Assembly (NCBI GenBank): GCA_026027325.1
Contig: JAMSLZ010000017.1
Coordinates: 186,001 to 250,000, forward strand
Reading direction: 5' to 3'
DNA length: 64,000 bases
DNA from: Actinomucor elegans
Taxonomy: Eukaryota > Mucoromycota > Mucoromycetes > Mucorales > Mucoraceae
Every line of letters starts with the position of its first letter. The stretch's first letter is position 1. Position numbers and translations under genes: made by a program. A model generated the notes under the pieces. That model searched no databases. It was not told where the DNA came from and saw only the letters and a list, made by a program, of their open reading frames with translations. Shown piece after piece: positions 45,419-57,552 of this stretch.

Positions 45419-47801
45419 ATGCCTTCACTTGCTCTCTCAAGTGCCGAGGATAAGAACAAAGTAAGGCGTGCTTTGCCGACTGCAGTAAGTTTCTTTTCGA
45501 AAACAATCTCATTGCAACCATTTTCTCATCTGAACTTCATGGAATATAGAAAATTTATGCGGCCTCGGTAGCTAGACTATACGTTGCTTATCCCAATCCT
45601 AATAAGTGGGCTTATTCTAATATATGGGGAGCTGTGGCTTTTCTAAAAGACAAGAAGAATGGCTCTTATTATATTCGTATCATAGACTTGACTGTAAAGT
45701 ATATTGTAATTACGTAAATTATAACACAGAACTAATATGTACACCTTACTTTTGTATCACCGTAGCAAAATAAAGGTGTTATTTGGGAGCAAGAGCTTTA
45801 CGATGGATTTACTCTTACAATGGGCACCCCATCTTTTGGTTCTTTTGCCACTGATGTAAGTGTTGAACATTCGATATAGTCATTCGATATAACTCATGTG
45901 TGAATACACTATAGGAATATATGGCCGGTCTATCTTTTGCAGACGAAAAAGATGCAGATGTGTTCTATTCAAAATTGACTCAAAGAGAATCATCAAAGAG
46001 CAGCAACTCTAAAAACAAAAAGAAGAAAAAAGGTAAAACCATGAGTCAAATGTTTGTTTCGATTGACACTTATGTCTTTATGCAATAGAAACAAGTGGTA
46101 AAAAGCCTAAAGGAAAATTGGATAAATCTCAGATTGGTTTACCCTCTGAATTCAGGTATAGTTATAGACTATATTGTATTAAACGAGTAAGCTGATAGAG
46201 TCAATGAAGGCATTTAGGTCATATTGGCTATACACCTGATAAAGGTTTTAGTGTACAGAATACAGGCCCTGAATGGAATGGATTATTTGATCAGTTAAAG
46301 GATCTTGGTATTTCTCCAGAAGAAATTCATGAGAACGAGGACTTTATTAAAGAGTTTGTAAATGAGAGAGGTGGTCCCCCAGCACCTCCTCCACGTCCTT
46401 CTGGTTCAGTGGGTGCAAACGCTTCAAGGACTCGTGTTCCACCTCCACCTCCATCAAGACGTCAAGCTCCTCCACCCCCTCCAGTTGGTGGTGAGTTGTA
46501 AAACAAACTGTTACAATAAGCTTTGTATATTAACTGTTTTATTCATAGGCCGTCGACCTCCACCTCCTCCACCGCCTTCTCGTCGTACTGCTCCACCACC
46601 ATCAAGCAGAACTGCAGTACCTCCACCGCCTCCTCCTCCAGTGAGATATCAACAACAACAACACCAGGTTGAATATCAGCAGCAGCCTTCACCTAGAAGT
46701 CCAGCAGCTCCTCCACCTCCACCTCCACCTCCAGCTTTTCCTAGTATGACTCCCCCACCAGTGCCAAATCGCCAAATATCACCTCCTGGTGGTGCAATTC
46801 CACCACCACCACCTATGAGACTACATCAGCAGCAATCTCATTCTGATATTCTTTCTAGAGCAGTACCCCCACCACCTGCAATTAGTCCACCTGCAATTAC
46901 AAAATCAAATAACCCTTATAAAATGGTTACTCAACAGCAACAGTATTCTGAACCAGAGAATGAAGAATTAGCTCCTCCTCCACCTCCACTTCCTCCTATG
47001 GGTATTCGACAAACCGCACCTGCTGCCCCCCCTCCACCACCTCCACCACCTCCACCACCTCCACCACCTCAACAACAGCAGCAGCAGCAGCAGCAGCAGC
47101 AGGATACATATTATCAAGGGGAAGTCGAGGAAGATGAGCAAACTATGGATGATGATGAGTTTTATGATGCTCCCGAAGCCCCACCACCTCCACCCGTGCA
47201 GAGATCCGTGCCTGCTGCACCCCCATTACCTCCAATGCCACCTGCTGGAAATAATCGATCAGTACCTCCACCTCCACCTCCACTTCCTAACAGAGATAAA
47301 AGAGGCCCTCCTCCTCCTCCTATAGGGCAAAGACCAAATGCTCGCCCACCTACAAATGCTCCACCTCCACCTCCACCTCAACCACCTATGACTGTCGGTG
47401 GAGCTCCTCCACCTCCACCTCCTCCACCTCCACCTCCAATGAATGGCGCACCTCCTCCCCCACCGCCTCCACCTCCAATGACTGGTGCTCCAGCCCCACC
47501 CCCTCCACCACAAATCATGGGCGGTAGTAGCACACCTGCCTCACCAATAGTAGGTGAGCCCCGTAACGCATTACTAGACGCTATTCGAGGCGCAGGCGGT
47601 GTTTCCTCATTGCGAGCTACGCCAGTTGAAGCACGTAGAGATCGCAGTAGTCCTTTGGGTGAAGCAGCCGCTGCAGGCGCTGGTGGCGCCGCTGGCGGTG
47701 ATTTAGCTACCAGTTTATTGGCTGCACTCAATGATCGTAAAAAGGCCATTCAATCAGACGATGACTCGGATAGTGATGATGGTAGTGAATGGGATGATTA
47801 A
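45419..47801 (+). CDS. LAS17: WASP/Las17-type actin nucleation-promoting factor
   Basis: WASP activates the Arp2/3 complex at endocytic actin patches. Exons 45419-45484, 45550-45693, 45766-45855, 45915-46032, 46089-46155, 46210-46490 and 46549-47801 give 672 residues. The WH1 domain (about 15-125) has KIYAASVARLYVAYPNPNKW, GVIWEQELYDGF and GSFATDEYMAGLSFAD. A CRIB/GBD-like segment follows (IGLPSEFRHLGHIGYTPDKG). The middle is very rich in polyproline, with a polyGln tract near 47070-47101. A WH2-like NALLDAIRGAGGVSSLR lies near residue 590, and the acidic end DDSDSDDGSEWDD binds Arp2/3 through its conserved Trp. The exon 6 start was chosen at 46210 because it restores the GBD consensus. Confidence 0.95.
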
Positions 47802-47843
47802 ATAAAATAAAATAAAAATTGTTTTATTGTTATAATAAGGGTA

Positions 47844-49366
47844 TTATTGAAGTTTCTTGGCTCGTTTATTGACTGGCAGACCACCACCAGGTTGATTCCA
47901 AGAAAGATAAGATGAATCACCCAGTTTTCTGGAATTAAAGTAATTTGAGTAAAAAAAAAAAAAAAAAAAAAAAAGCGATGCTTTTTGATAATAAAAAGTT
48001 CTTATATATATATATACATACCTTGGTTTGATGCAATGACGAAGTGTAAATATGATACCTAAGAAGATGGAAATACCACCAATTGCCATATAGGCAATGC
48101 CCAAGTATGGATTACGGCCACCCAATGGTGAAGTAGTGGATAATACAAGCCATTTGGTACCTCCATATGCCATTGTATCAAAGTCTAATGAATTTTTTTT
48201 AAAAAAAAGTGATGAGATGGAATAAAGCTGCTGTTAATATTTAGATATCTTACTCATATCAATGCCAATTCGCCATCTACCAGCTCCAAGCGTGTCTTTA
48301 TCATTTCTACCCCAGATCTTTCTAAAATCAGGCAAAGCAGCTACATGCATCCACACCATGAAACGTTCCATGTTGGGTAAATCAGGTGCTGGATATTCAT
48401 CTGTATATCTACCGTTTGGATATCGCAAAGACCAGCTGGGAGGCGGTACAATTTGTGCATTATTGTACTGCGTGGGGCTGTATTTTTTTCTATCGGTTGG
48501 CCAAGCTATGCCAGTTCTTTGAAAGATGTAATCGGCCGCGGTCGATGTTACAGAAGTCAAATCGGATGCAGTATCTAAAGTAAAACTGGATTTAATATCT
48601 TCGTAGATACATTAGATTGTCAGTATTTCAACCAACCATTGAACATGGAATTGGCAATCAATCCACATGGATACATGATCAAATTCTCTTCACTCAAAGC
48701 AAGAGGCCCACAATTTGTTTCCAACACTTTGGTATCCACGATACCGCCGCCTAATTGAGTTGGATCATAGTTTTTGATGTATTGGCGGTGGTTTTGATAG
48801 AAACTTGTTAATCGGTAATACATAAACACCGGCCCTTCCATTGGCTCTGGTACGGTAAAGTCGAGGATACAGCGCCGGATGTTAATCTGGTTGGGGTTTT
48901 TCCAAGTTGGGTCCAAAAATTCAGTTACATTTTCTACATGGAAAGCAGGCGGTTCCATGCTACTGTTGAACTCAGTAGAGAACTGGAAACTGTATTTGGT
49001 ATTATCTAGATAAGTAGGATCGACGTATTGCCCACAAGTAGTATAATCAATCATGATCTCGTTAACCTAATAAGTGTGTCAGCCTATTGAAGTGGTTTCA
49101 AAGTATCGAAATTTTTTTGTTTGTTTTACTTTGCCGTTATTCCAGTAAAGCAAGCCACCAATAGGCAAAAACAGTAGACCAATAACAAAAAACGTTGGTA
49201 GGACTGTACGAGGTGTAAGTACCGGTTGCCAAGCTGCCAACTTTTGCTGTTGAAAAGCTCCATCTGTTCATCAAAAAAAGAGTTAGCTTCTTTAGATCAG
49301 ATCAATGTTGTATAATTTACCTTTTGGTTTCCGAGATTTTTTGATTTCTATTTCTGCTTCTGACAT
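47844..49366 (-). CDS. CDC50: CDC50/LEM3 family P4-ATPase subunit
   Basis: CDC50 proteins are beta subunits of P4-ATPase lipid flippases, needed for their folding and ER exit. Exons 49366-49321, 49263-49130, 49066-48637, 48574-48254, 48184-48022 and 47928-47844 give 392 residues. The cytosolic start ([20 protein letters not shown]) leads into TM1 ([20 protein letters not shown]). The lumenal loop has [52 protein letters not shown] and [18 protein letters not shown]2 is [20 protein letters not shown]. The intron after exon 3 has the weak donor GTTGGT. The strand run of A23 near 47951-47974 is in an intron. Family assignment is firm. Confidence 0.95.
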
Positions 49367-51534
49367 TACAACCGAAAAGCAAATAAATGAACAAGATAAA
49401 AAGAAGAAATACGCTAAAGAAACTATGGAAATACGTGTATAGAGTGGTCGTACGGATCACGTGTAGGTATTTATTGCTCATTACTGCATATCAATAGTGA
49501 TTATTAGGTGAGGATCTTTTCCGAGATGTTTCGAAAAATACTTTTTTAGATTTTGGCTGAGCCATCCATGTTGTGTTGGTTTATTTTGATGAGAGATTAT
49601 TCCGTTACTGTAGTTGTTCCTTGATCGCAATTAAGCTTTTTTCCTCCGTTTTTATCGGAGTGTCGGCGGTACATGAACATCCAGATTATTGCTGCAGATC
49701 TTTTTTTGCTTGTCAGCCAAAAAATGTCCCTGGTGCGCAAGCATTAAGAAGAAACTATTATAACGTGCAAAAAACAATAGCTTTTCAATTAAATATTTAG
49801 TTTCATTTATTACTTACTGAATAAACTATGCGTCACAATAAAGTAAGGCTTTTCTAATTTTGATTGTCTGCCGATGATTTCGACATAACTTTGTTTTGAA
49901 TTCATTTTGAGCTTATTTTTTATTATTTTATGTTTATCTGATCTTTGATTAACAATATAGCGTTAATAGGCTTTTTTTTTTAAAAAAAAAAAGCAAAGTA
50001 TGTTAAGCAAGCATATAGAAAATCAATTACGGACTGGATAATCTACGTTTTTTATTTTAAATCCCGGAATTTATCTAGCAAAGAAGTTGACGTTTCTTTA
50101 AAGATAGTTCTGAGGTAATGCCATGGGGTTTTTCTCATTTTTGATTACCGCTAGATCTCTCAATCAATCTCAAATGTCACATCTAAAGAGGATGCGCTCA
50201 GAATGAACGGTTATATATTCACTCGAACTTTTTAATCGGAATATAAAGATATATTATTTAAGGAAACGTCTGATCATTAGTAGATCTGTAGATCATGGTC
50301 TAACGTTGTATTTGAATAGTAGTTCACTCAGAATGAGCCGCTGAATCCATTAGGGCTTCAAATAGTCTCTTATTAAATATCTAAAAAAAAAAGTGGGCCT
50401 ATATTGCCTGGCTCTCAGTGATATAGTGGCCTGAAGCAATTGAAGAGTTTAATGTATCACCTACATAATCTGACCTAGCTCAAATAACCATATAATTGGC
50501 CTTTTGAGTATAGGGTATTTTCTAAATGCGATGTCAAGTCAGAACCAATCGAAAGATCTAGATAGCATTTACTTTAGTTTAAACAAAACTCATTTATTTC
50601 ATTTTTAATCGCTAAAAGCGCAATATATTTGTTGCAGTATAGCCAAATAAAATATTATCTGATACTGCAGTTTGTTTGCAAGTACAGATAAGTTAATTGA
50701 TATAGAATCAAAATTGAATCGGTAGAGAGAAATGCCCTATATCCTCCATTGTTATCGAATATATTTTCATCTTTAAACTGTTGAGTCATGTCACGATACT
50801 TTTTATAAATCATTTACTAGTATCCATGATACATGGTTAAAGGTCATATATGTAAAAAGGTTTAAGCCCACCCATCTCCTAATTGGAATTGATGCATAAT
50901 ATTCTGATATTAAAAAAACACTAACAGAACATAGAGTACATTCTTGATAGCATGAATTGAATCTAGTTGATAACCTTTATCAATCCGAACTGATAGATGT
51001 AAGTAAAAACTCTTGACTATTTTCTCATGTCCAAGCTCTTAATTCAGCAAATTTTATCGTAAACACTATGGGTTATTGCATTTTGTTGGTCAAAGAGATC
51101 AATGCATGTATCAAAATAGCTACGTCAAAAAGTGTGCCAATTACAACAGCCATTTCAATGTAGAAATTGGACACTACTTTAAACAAATCATATGTTTAAA
51201 CGCTGCAGTTCTTTGCTTCGGTTATGGAGTAGTCAAATACGACATTAAACTAGCAACAGCCAATAAATGTAAAAGAAGGAAACGGAAGATTTCAACAGCA
51301 ACAACAACAACAAAAACCTCCTCACAGACCAGATCTTTGGATGACGCTTTCTAAACTCCAAATAATATTTAGAAAATAGTTGCATAACTTGAACGACATT
51401 TAGAGTTGTAGTTCTCAAGTGATGTAGATCCATAAGACAAACATATATAATCGATTTCATGTATTTACAATGTATTTTTTCTGATATTTTATGAGATATT
51501 AAATACTTGAACTATACTGATGTGTCGAAACAAT

Positions 51535-51579
<45 letters not shown>

Positions 51580-52435
51580 ACCACGGAAATATTGGATGGC
51601 ATGTATTCCATTCGATGTATATTTTAATTTTGCATAGTCATTGTTAGTATATTTTGTCTGTATCTTTGGCATGTTTTTCCGATTTTTTTTTAAAAAAAAA
51701 GATAGAAAATTAAATCGGCATTGGCCAATGAAAATTGAGAAGTTCGAACAGGAAAATTACAGGCAGAATGCATTGCTCAACTTCAGAGATCTCGTCAAAT
51801 GTGGCATTTGATTAGTGCTAGAGTAGGTTGAGCCCCAACATCTAATAATGCCTCTGCTCTACTTGAACTCTTTTGCTATACACATTGTTTGCTCAAAAAC
51901 CATGAATGGACCGGTCTTTATTCGCTCGCATTAACTAAAAAAGAAAAAGCAGGTCACCCGGTTTCAATACTTCCCTGTGACCTATCATTATTCAAATTGA
52001 AATGTCATCTATTGAGAGAGGGAGGGGGGCATAATGCAAATAATGCAGCGGTCCCAAACCTAATCACTCACTGAGCAAGATGTCATTTTTATCAAACAAA
52101 GAATCTTATTTTATAATGTAACATGTCGCACAAAACAACAAATGACTAAGAATAAGGTAGTAGAGTTAGAAGTTGACTTGCGCCAATAGTCGCATGTGAG
52201 AATCCAGGTTTTTTAGGACCTGAAAAAAGATAAAGGGGATCGCTTTTAACTGCTTTATGCCGTGGAATGATGTTACCAAGAAGAGAGCCTGAGTAAAACA
52301 ACTATCTGCACGTGACCGTGGCAAACCATCCTTCAATGGAAAGCAGATATACCAGATATCAATAAAAAGAATTGAATCTTCCCGTTTCTATTGTCTTCTT
52401 TTTTTTCTTTATCATTATTCTGATTTAACAAAAAA
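49367..52435. other. Long intergenic region
   Basis: About 3.1 kb between divergent CDC50 and phenylalanine hydroxylase genes. No gene was accepted. ORFs at 49573-49800 and 51076-51354 (both plus) have ATG starts but no recognised domain. Two same-strand copies of CTCAGAATGA(A/G)C lie at about 50208 and 50327. A 41-base A run is at 51537-51577. Confidence 0.5.
51537..51577. repeat. Homopolymer A41
   Basis: An unbroken run of 41 A in an intergenic region, the longest homopolymer seen in the window. Confidence 0.9.
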
Positions 52436-53936
52436 ATGTCTCCTGCTAACACTGATCAAGCTTTAAAGACTACGTTGTGCTTTGCCATCCAAGACAAGAT
52501 TGGTGGTCTCGAGGACTGTTTAGCCGCTATTAAGGCTATGGACATTTCTCTTACTCGTATTGAGTCGTAAGTTGTGTCTTCGTCGTCATGGGTATGGGTA
52601 TTAACTATCAAAAATAGTCGTCCTAGTCGTACTAAGGAATGGGATTACGATTTCTTTGTTGACTTTGATGCTAAGAATGCAAAGCAAGTTGCCAATGTCG
52701 TTGAAGGCCTTCGTAAGCATACGAAGGATGTTCGTGTTATTGGTTCCGATAACACGGGAGGTAACGACAGAATCCTTTTTTTTTTTTTTTCTAAAAAAAA
52801 TTAATTTTTTTGTGTGAGCATAGACAGCGTTCCTTGGTTCCCACGCAAGCTGACAGATTTGGATACTTTTGCTGACAAAGTCATGGAAATGGGTGAAGAA
52901 TTGAGTATGTTAGTTGATGATTTCCCACGAATAAAATACTAACAGTCACCTAGGCTCTGATCATCCTGGTGCTAAGGATCCTGTTTACCGTGCTCGTCGT
53001 GCTGAAATCACGCGTATTGCAAAGACCTACCGTACTGGCCAACCTGTACCCGAAATTGAGTACACGGATGAAGAAAACGAGACTTGGGGTAAGGTATTCC
53101 GCGGCTTAACTGCCATGTATCCCACTCATGCTTGTCGAGAACACCAATATGTGTTCCCTCTCTTGGTTCAAAACTGTGGCTATAACGACAAGAAGATTCC
53201 TCAGATTGAACAAATCTCTCGCTTCTTGAAGGACTGTACTGGCTTCACTGTTCGTCCTGTCATGGGTTTATTGTCTAGTCGTGATTTCCTCAATTCATTT
53301 GCCTTCCGTGTCTTTTACTCCACACAATACATTCGTCATTCCTCCAAGCCTTATTACACTCCTGAACCCGATGTATGCCATGAATTGTTAGGTCATGTTC
53401 CATTGGTAAGTCTACTCGTCATATGTACTTTCGTTGACTAACAATCTTCCGTATAGTTTGCTGATCCTGATTTTGCAGACTTTTCTCAAGAAATTGGCTT
53501 AGCGTCTTTAGGTGCCTCTGATGATGATATTGCAAGATTAGCGACTATTTTCTGGTTTACAGTCGAGTTTGGTCTATGTCGTCAAGATGGTGAAGTGAGA
53601 GCATTTGGTGCTGGTTTACTAAGCTCGTTTGGTGAACTAGAATACTGTCTATCCGACAAGCCTGAATTAAGGCCATTTGAACCTCTCAAGACCGCAGTCC
53701 AAAAATACCCCATCACTGAATTCCAACCTGTGTACTTTGTAGCAGAATCCTTCAAGGACGCGCAAGAAAAGGTGCGAGATTTTGCAGCCAAAATGAACCG
53801 TCCATTCTCAGTGCGCTACAATGCATTGACACAATCTATTGAAGTGCTAGATAACAAAGAAAAGGTCGTCCGATTTGCAAAGAGTATAAGAGATGATATG
53901 AAGACTCTGACTACTGTTCTCGAAACTCTTTCATAA
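52436..53936 (+). CDS. PAH: Phenylalanine 4-hydroxylase (pterin-dependent aromatic amino acid hydroxylase)
   Basis: Converts phenylalanine to tyrosine with O2 and tetrahydrobiopterin, using a non-haem iron. Exons 52436-52566, 52618-52760, 52824-52904, 52954-53405 and 53457-53936 give 428 residues. An ACT regulatory domain is at about 10-90 ([20 protein letters not shown], then [10 protein letters not shown]). The catalytic domain includes [31 protein letters not shown] and [20 protein letters not shown]. The iron ligands are H261 and H266 (HELLGH) and E306 (FTVEFG). [14 protein letters not shown] and [10 protein letters not shown] near the C-terminus fit PAH. Related tyrosine or tryptophan hydroxylases are less likely, because fungal members act on Phe as in Mortierella. 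Divergent from the CDC50 gene. Confidence 0.95.
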
Positions 53937-54235
53937 TACTTTTTTTAAATAATTTTTTTTGGAGAATAAAATAAACAGGCTGAATGATGGAATATAGGGT
54001 AGAGCTCCTCTATATTTCATTGTTTTTTGTTTAATCCCTTCAACTTTTTTTTTTTTTGGTTCCTGTTGTGTATTTTAAAACATATTTCATTGAGAGTTTA
54101 CATTTAAATATCTCGTTTATCAACATAATAGACTCAACAAGAAATTTTGTATTACAAACCTACTGTCTTAATAATTAACCATAATATAATTTTGGAGTTC
54201 AAGAAAAGTATAATAGGTCTACAATGTCCCACTTA

Positions 54236-54266
<31 letters not shown>

Positions 54267-54879
54267 GTGTATAGCTTTCGATACTAAAACAGGAAGACAT
54301 AGAACTTCGCCTTCTTTTTGTATTTGTCCTCTAAAATCAGTTTTTCTTATTAAACAAATGATTACTGCATTCTCTATAAACGCATATAGCAAGGCTAGAT
54401 GCAGGATGTCGTCCATTTTTACGTCATGATTTGTATTTTATGATATCTAAAATATTATCTAGAATTGAAGAAGTTAGTATGACGAGCTACTTCATAAGCG
54501 AGTGTTATCAATCTCGGTCAAATGTCCCGTCTAATGAGTATACCGTGTTCAGCTGCATCTTTTGAAACTTCCATTTGAATCCAATTCACTCAATCATTGG
54601 CACACATTAGTTAATCAACAATTTTCAATAACCAAGAGTTTCAGTTATTTAAATATACTCTGTTAAAGATTGTACATTAATTCACTATCATTCTTGTTGA
54701 CAAAAACGAGAGTAGCCGCGTTTTGAAACGACAACTTTGTTTATTATTTGTATACCACATGTTAGAAGAACCAAATGAAAACAAACAGATGCCATAATGC
54801 CTTAAAAATACAGTAATTGTAAAGATGCTATCTACTAGTGTTACAAATAGACTATGTACAAATGCAAATGATTTACATT
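53937..54879. other. Convergent intergenic region
   Basis: About 940 bases between the 3' ends of the PAH and ADAM genes. It contains a T27 run at 54239-54265 and no recognised gene. The first 50 bases probably hold the PAH 3' UTR. Confidence 0.5.
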
Positions 54880-57028
54880 TCATCTTTCATTGACGGCAGT
54901 GGCTGAACTGGCCGAAGAGAGTGGGCTAGTAGATGAAGCTGTTTTTAATTGGTGGGCTGTAAGTGTGAGAGACGAATCGTGAAGTGTACTGCTTTCGTTC
55001 TTCTTGACCGGAGCGATTATCTTTTGTCTTTTTTCTCTATAGCCAGTGCATCTCCAACATCCAAACCAAAACAAGAGCAAACCACATATACATAGCATCA
55101 ATAAAATAGCTACGCCTACAGGGATTGTAATATGCTTATGTCTTCCTAACCATTGCAAATTGGTACTGAGCATATCACTATTGCGACATTCTCCCGAGAA
55201 ACATTGGCCGCCAAACCCACAAGGCGTACCATCGATAAAGCTACCACTGAAAAGCAAACATTTTTCATTATTACCAGGAGAATCACACAGCAGCTTACAG
55301 CCGTCATTGTCTTTCTGGCAAGATTGAGTAACATTCATGACATATCCACGTGATAGGCATTGGGCATCCCGAGAAGTACATTGACCTGAAGCGCATTTTA
55401 AGCCGCCATTGCCACAGGCTAGGCCGTCTGGTAAGTAACTATCAGTGGGACACGTAGGTGAATCACCTGTACAGTATTCTTCCACGTCACAAAGCGTTGC
55501 AGCGGCTCGGCACATATGGGTCTTGGGCCGTATTTGACATTGGTGGCAGCAGCTATCGTTTTTATCCCTATACCCAAAGCATATTAGGTTTCTTCCGTAT
55601 ATTTGCTTCTATTTATTTGTATACTTTACTCGCATACGGCTTCAGGTTTGAGTTTGCATGTCTTGCTATCACAGCAATGACTTTCTTCACCGCCCGTATC
55701 ACACTCCTCACCTGGTTCTCTAATACCGTTACCACAGACATTAAGCTGATGTACGGGTTGAAGATGGTCGCTCGGATCGTTTAAGCAGGTACCAAGACTG
55801 GGAAATGCATCACAGATTGTGTTGATAGAACATTGGCTAAAGTGTTTCGCTGTACTATTGCTAATCGAACTCATCAAATAACCGCTCGTATCACACTGTG
55901 GTTGATCTAATTGGCAACAGTTGCAGTCTCCTTCTTTACAAGGACAATCTGAAGAAGTACAGTCATGGATAGCGCCGAAACCATGGCCAATCTCATGAGC
56001 TACTACTTTCCATTCTTCTCGAGCTATTATTATCAGTGTTATTCAATAGAGTGAGTGAAAGTTATATAATAGCAAAGTATTTAATACTTACTGACAGCGG
56101 ATACACCAGCACCAGTAACATATTGCACTTTTCCAGCACTTGACATTTGCGTACTTTTACCACTATTACACAGTTGTTTTAACCAGGCTAGACCTACCTC
56201 AACACCCGTGCTATAATAATTTGATAAATAATTTTAGACTTTTTTTTAAAAAAAAAAATTACATACGGGCAATTAGTCATGAGATGCCAGAGGCCAGCTC
56301 CATCGTTACTCATGGAAGATCGCCACAGACTGAAATCGCTTAAACGATCTCCTAATGCGTAAGTAGCATCGCAGGCACGATTCCAAGGCCTCTTTTGATC
56401 TATTTTGGTATCGCAATTTGGGTCCATAACTGTGATGTTAATCAGACCGAGTGCGACATTAAAAGTTTCTTCAAAGACTGCTGAAGCCATATTGAAGTTA
56501 TTGATGATTTGGATACGCGCATTATCAATTGTCTTGTAATGTCTTACATAGGTACAGTCAGCAGCTAATAATAGAATTTAATATAATCAAACTATCATTT
56601 TTTTTTTTGTATTGGTAAATCACCTGCACCCATATAATTGACTATATAATAAATTTAATATGTAAACATAGGGAGATGTATATAGTAAACTTACTCTTCC
56701 TAGTGGTTGGACACCCCTGAACCGATCGTATTGTGATTCCTCGTTTGGTAAGATGGCTGTTCAATAATAGAGAGTCAAAACCGCACTGATGTTGATTCTG
56801 TCTTTTCATTAAATCAGAGGTATCAGATTCCCTATAAATCACCATGGATTCGTTAAAGGTGACTGATGCATCTTCGAACCGTTTTACAAGATTGTAATTT
56901 CTAGTTGATTTTATATGATATATATCACCATGGGCTTGAAATGCACCTTCAAGAATAGGTTGATCGTGTCTATAGATAATGCATGAATTAATTAGAAAGA
57001 AAACACATGGAAATAGTCTTGATTTCTT

Positions 57029-57065
<37 letters not shown>

Positions 57066-57552
57066 GTGCATCAAATCATGTCGTATCAAGATTCTTGCCC
57101 AACCAAGTTTACGTGAAGAAGGATACAACTCATCTTCTTGTTTATCGATAACGTGCCCTTTATAGACGTTGATATTATCCTTAGTAGCAGGTCGACTAGA
57201 TCCTTGATAATGAATGACTGCTTGAGGATGAAATAAGTCAAAATTCGGTTCAAGATGCAAATAAAATGTAGTATTATAAGCAATTAACGAAAGTCGCACT
57301 GGATCTCTATTCGTAGAATGATATCTTTTTTCAAACGCGTATCTCTTTTCAAACTGTATGTTGGATAGTGGCTCTATTCGATTCACTCTGTTGTTATTAA
57401 TACTATGTCCTAAAATAATACCCTAATGATTAGGCTTGATGTCAAAAAAAAGGCATTATTGTTTGTTTGTTACCTAAAACTATTGGTAACACGGCAGTAA
57501 TAGTAACCAAAACGCATAGTAGTTGGAAATACGTATATTTGAAAAATATCAT
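54880..57552 (-). CDS. ADAM family zinc metalloprotease, membrane-anchored
   Basis: ADAM proteins are surface proteases that shed ectodomains. Eight exons: 57552-57474, 57409-57064, 56969-56695, 56641-56624, 56564-56267, 56210-56092, 56023-55630 and 55567-54880, giving 738 residues. A signal peptide (QLLCVLVTITAVLPIVLG) and prodomain come first. The reprolysin domain starts near ADCTYVRHY. The zinc site is H388, H392 and H398 with E389 (HEIGHGFGAIHDC), with a likely Met-turn in SGYLMSSIS. The disintegrin domain has NVCGNGIREPGEECDTGG and MCRAAATLCDVEEYC, followed by a Cys-rich region. One transmembrane helix (about 653-678) and a short Ser/Thr-rich cytosolic tail end the protein. Exon 4 is a microexon of 18 nt. 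A T31 run lies in the second intron. Confidence 0.93.
57031..57061. repeat. Homopolymer T31 in an ADAM intron
   Basis: A run of 31 T directly next to the splice donor of exon 2 on the minus strand (donor GT lies at 57062-57063). Length variation here could affect splicing or sequence accuracy. Confidence 0.85.

Noticed and set aside
47378..47749. Minus-strand Gly-rich ORF
   Set aside because: It is the antisense of the WASP polyproline-coding region.
49573..49800. Cys-containing 75-codon ORF
   Set aside because: No signal peptide pattern, splice partner or known family; likely chance.
51061..51354. ORF of 92 codons preceded by CACTATGGG
   Set aside because: The CACTATGGG here is not followed by the A-run of the transposon end and has no partner; the translation has no recognised domain.
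55458..55784. Plus-strand ORF of 108 codons
   Set aside because: Antisense to the Cys-rich coding exons of the ADAM gene.
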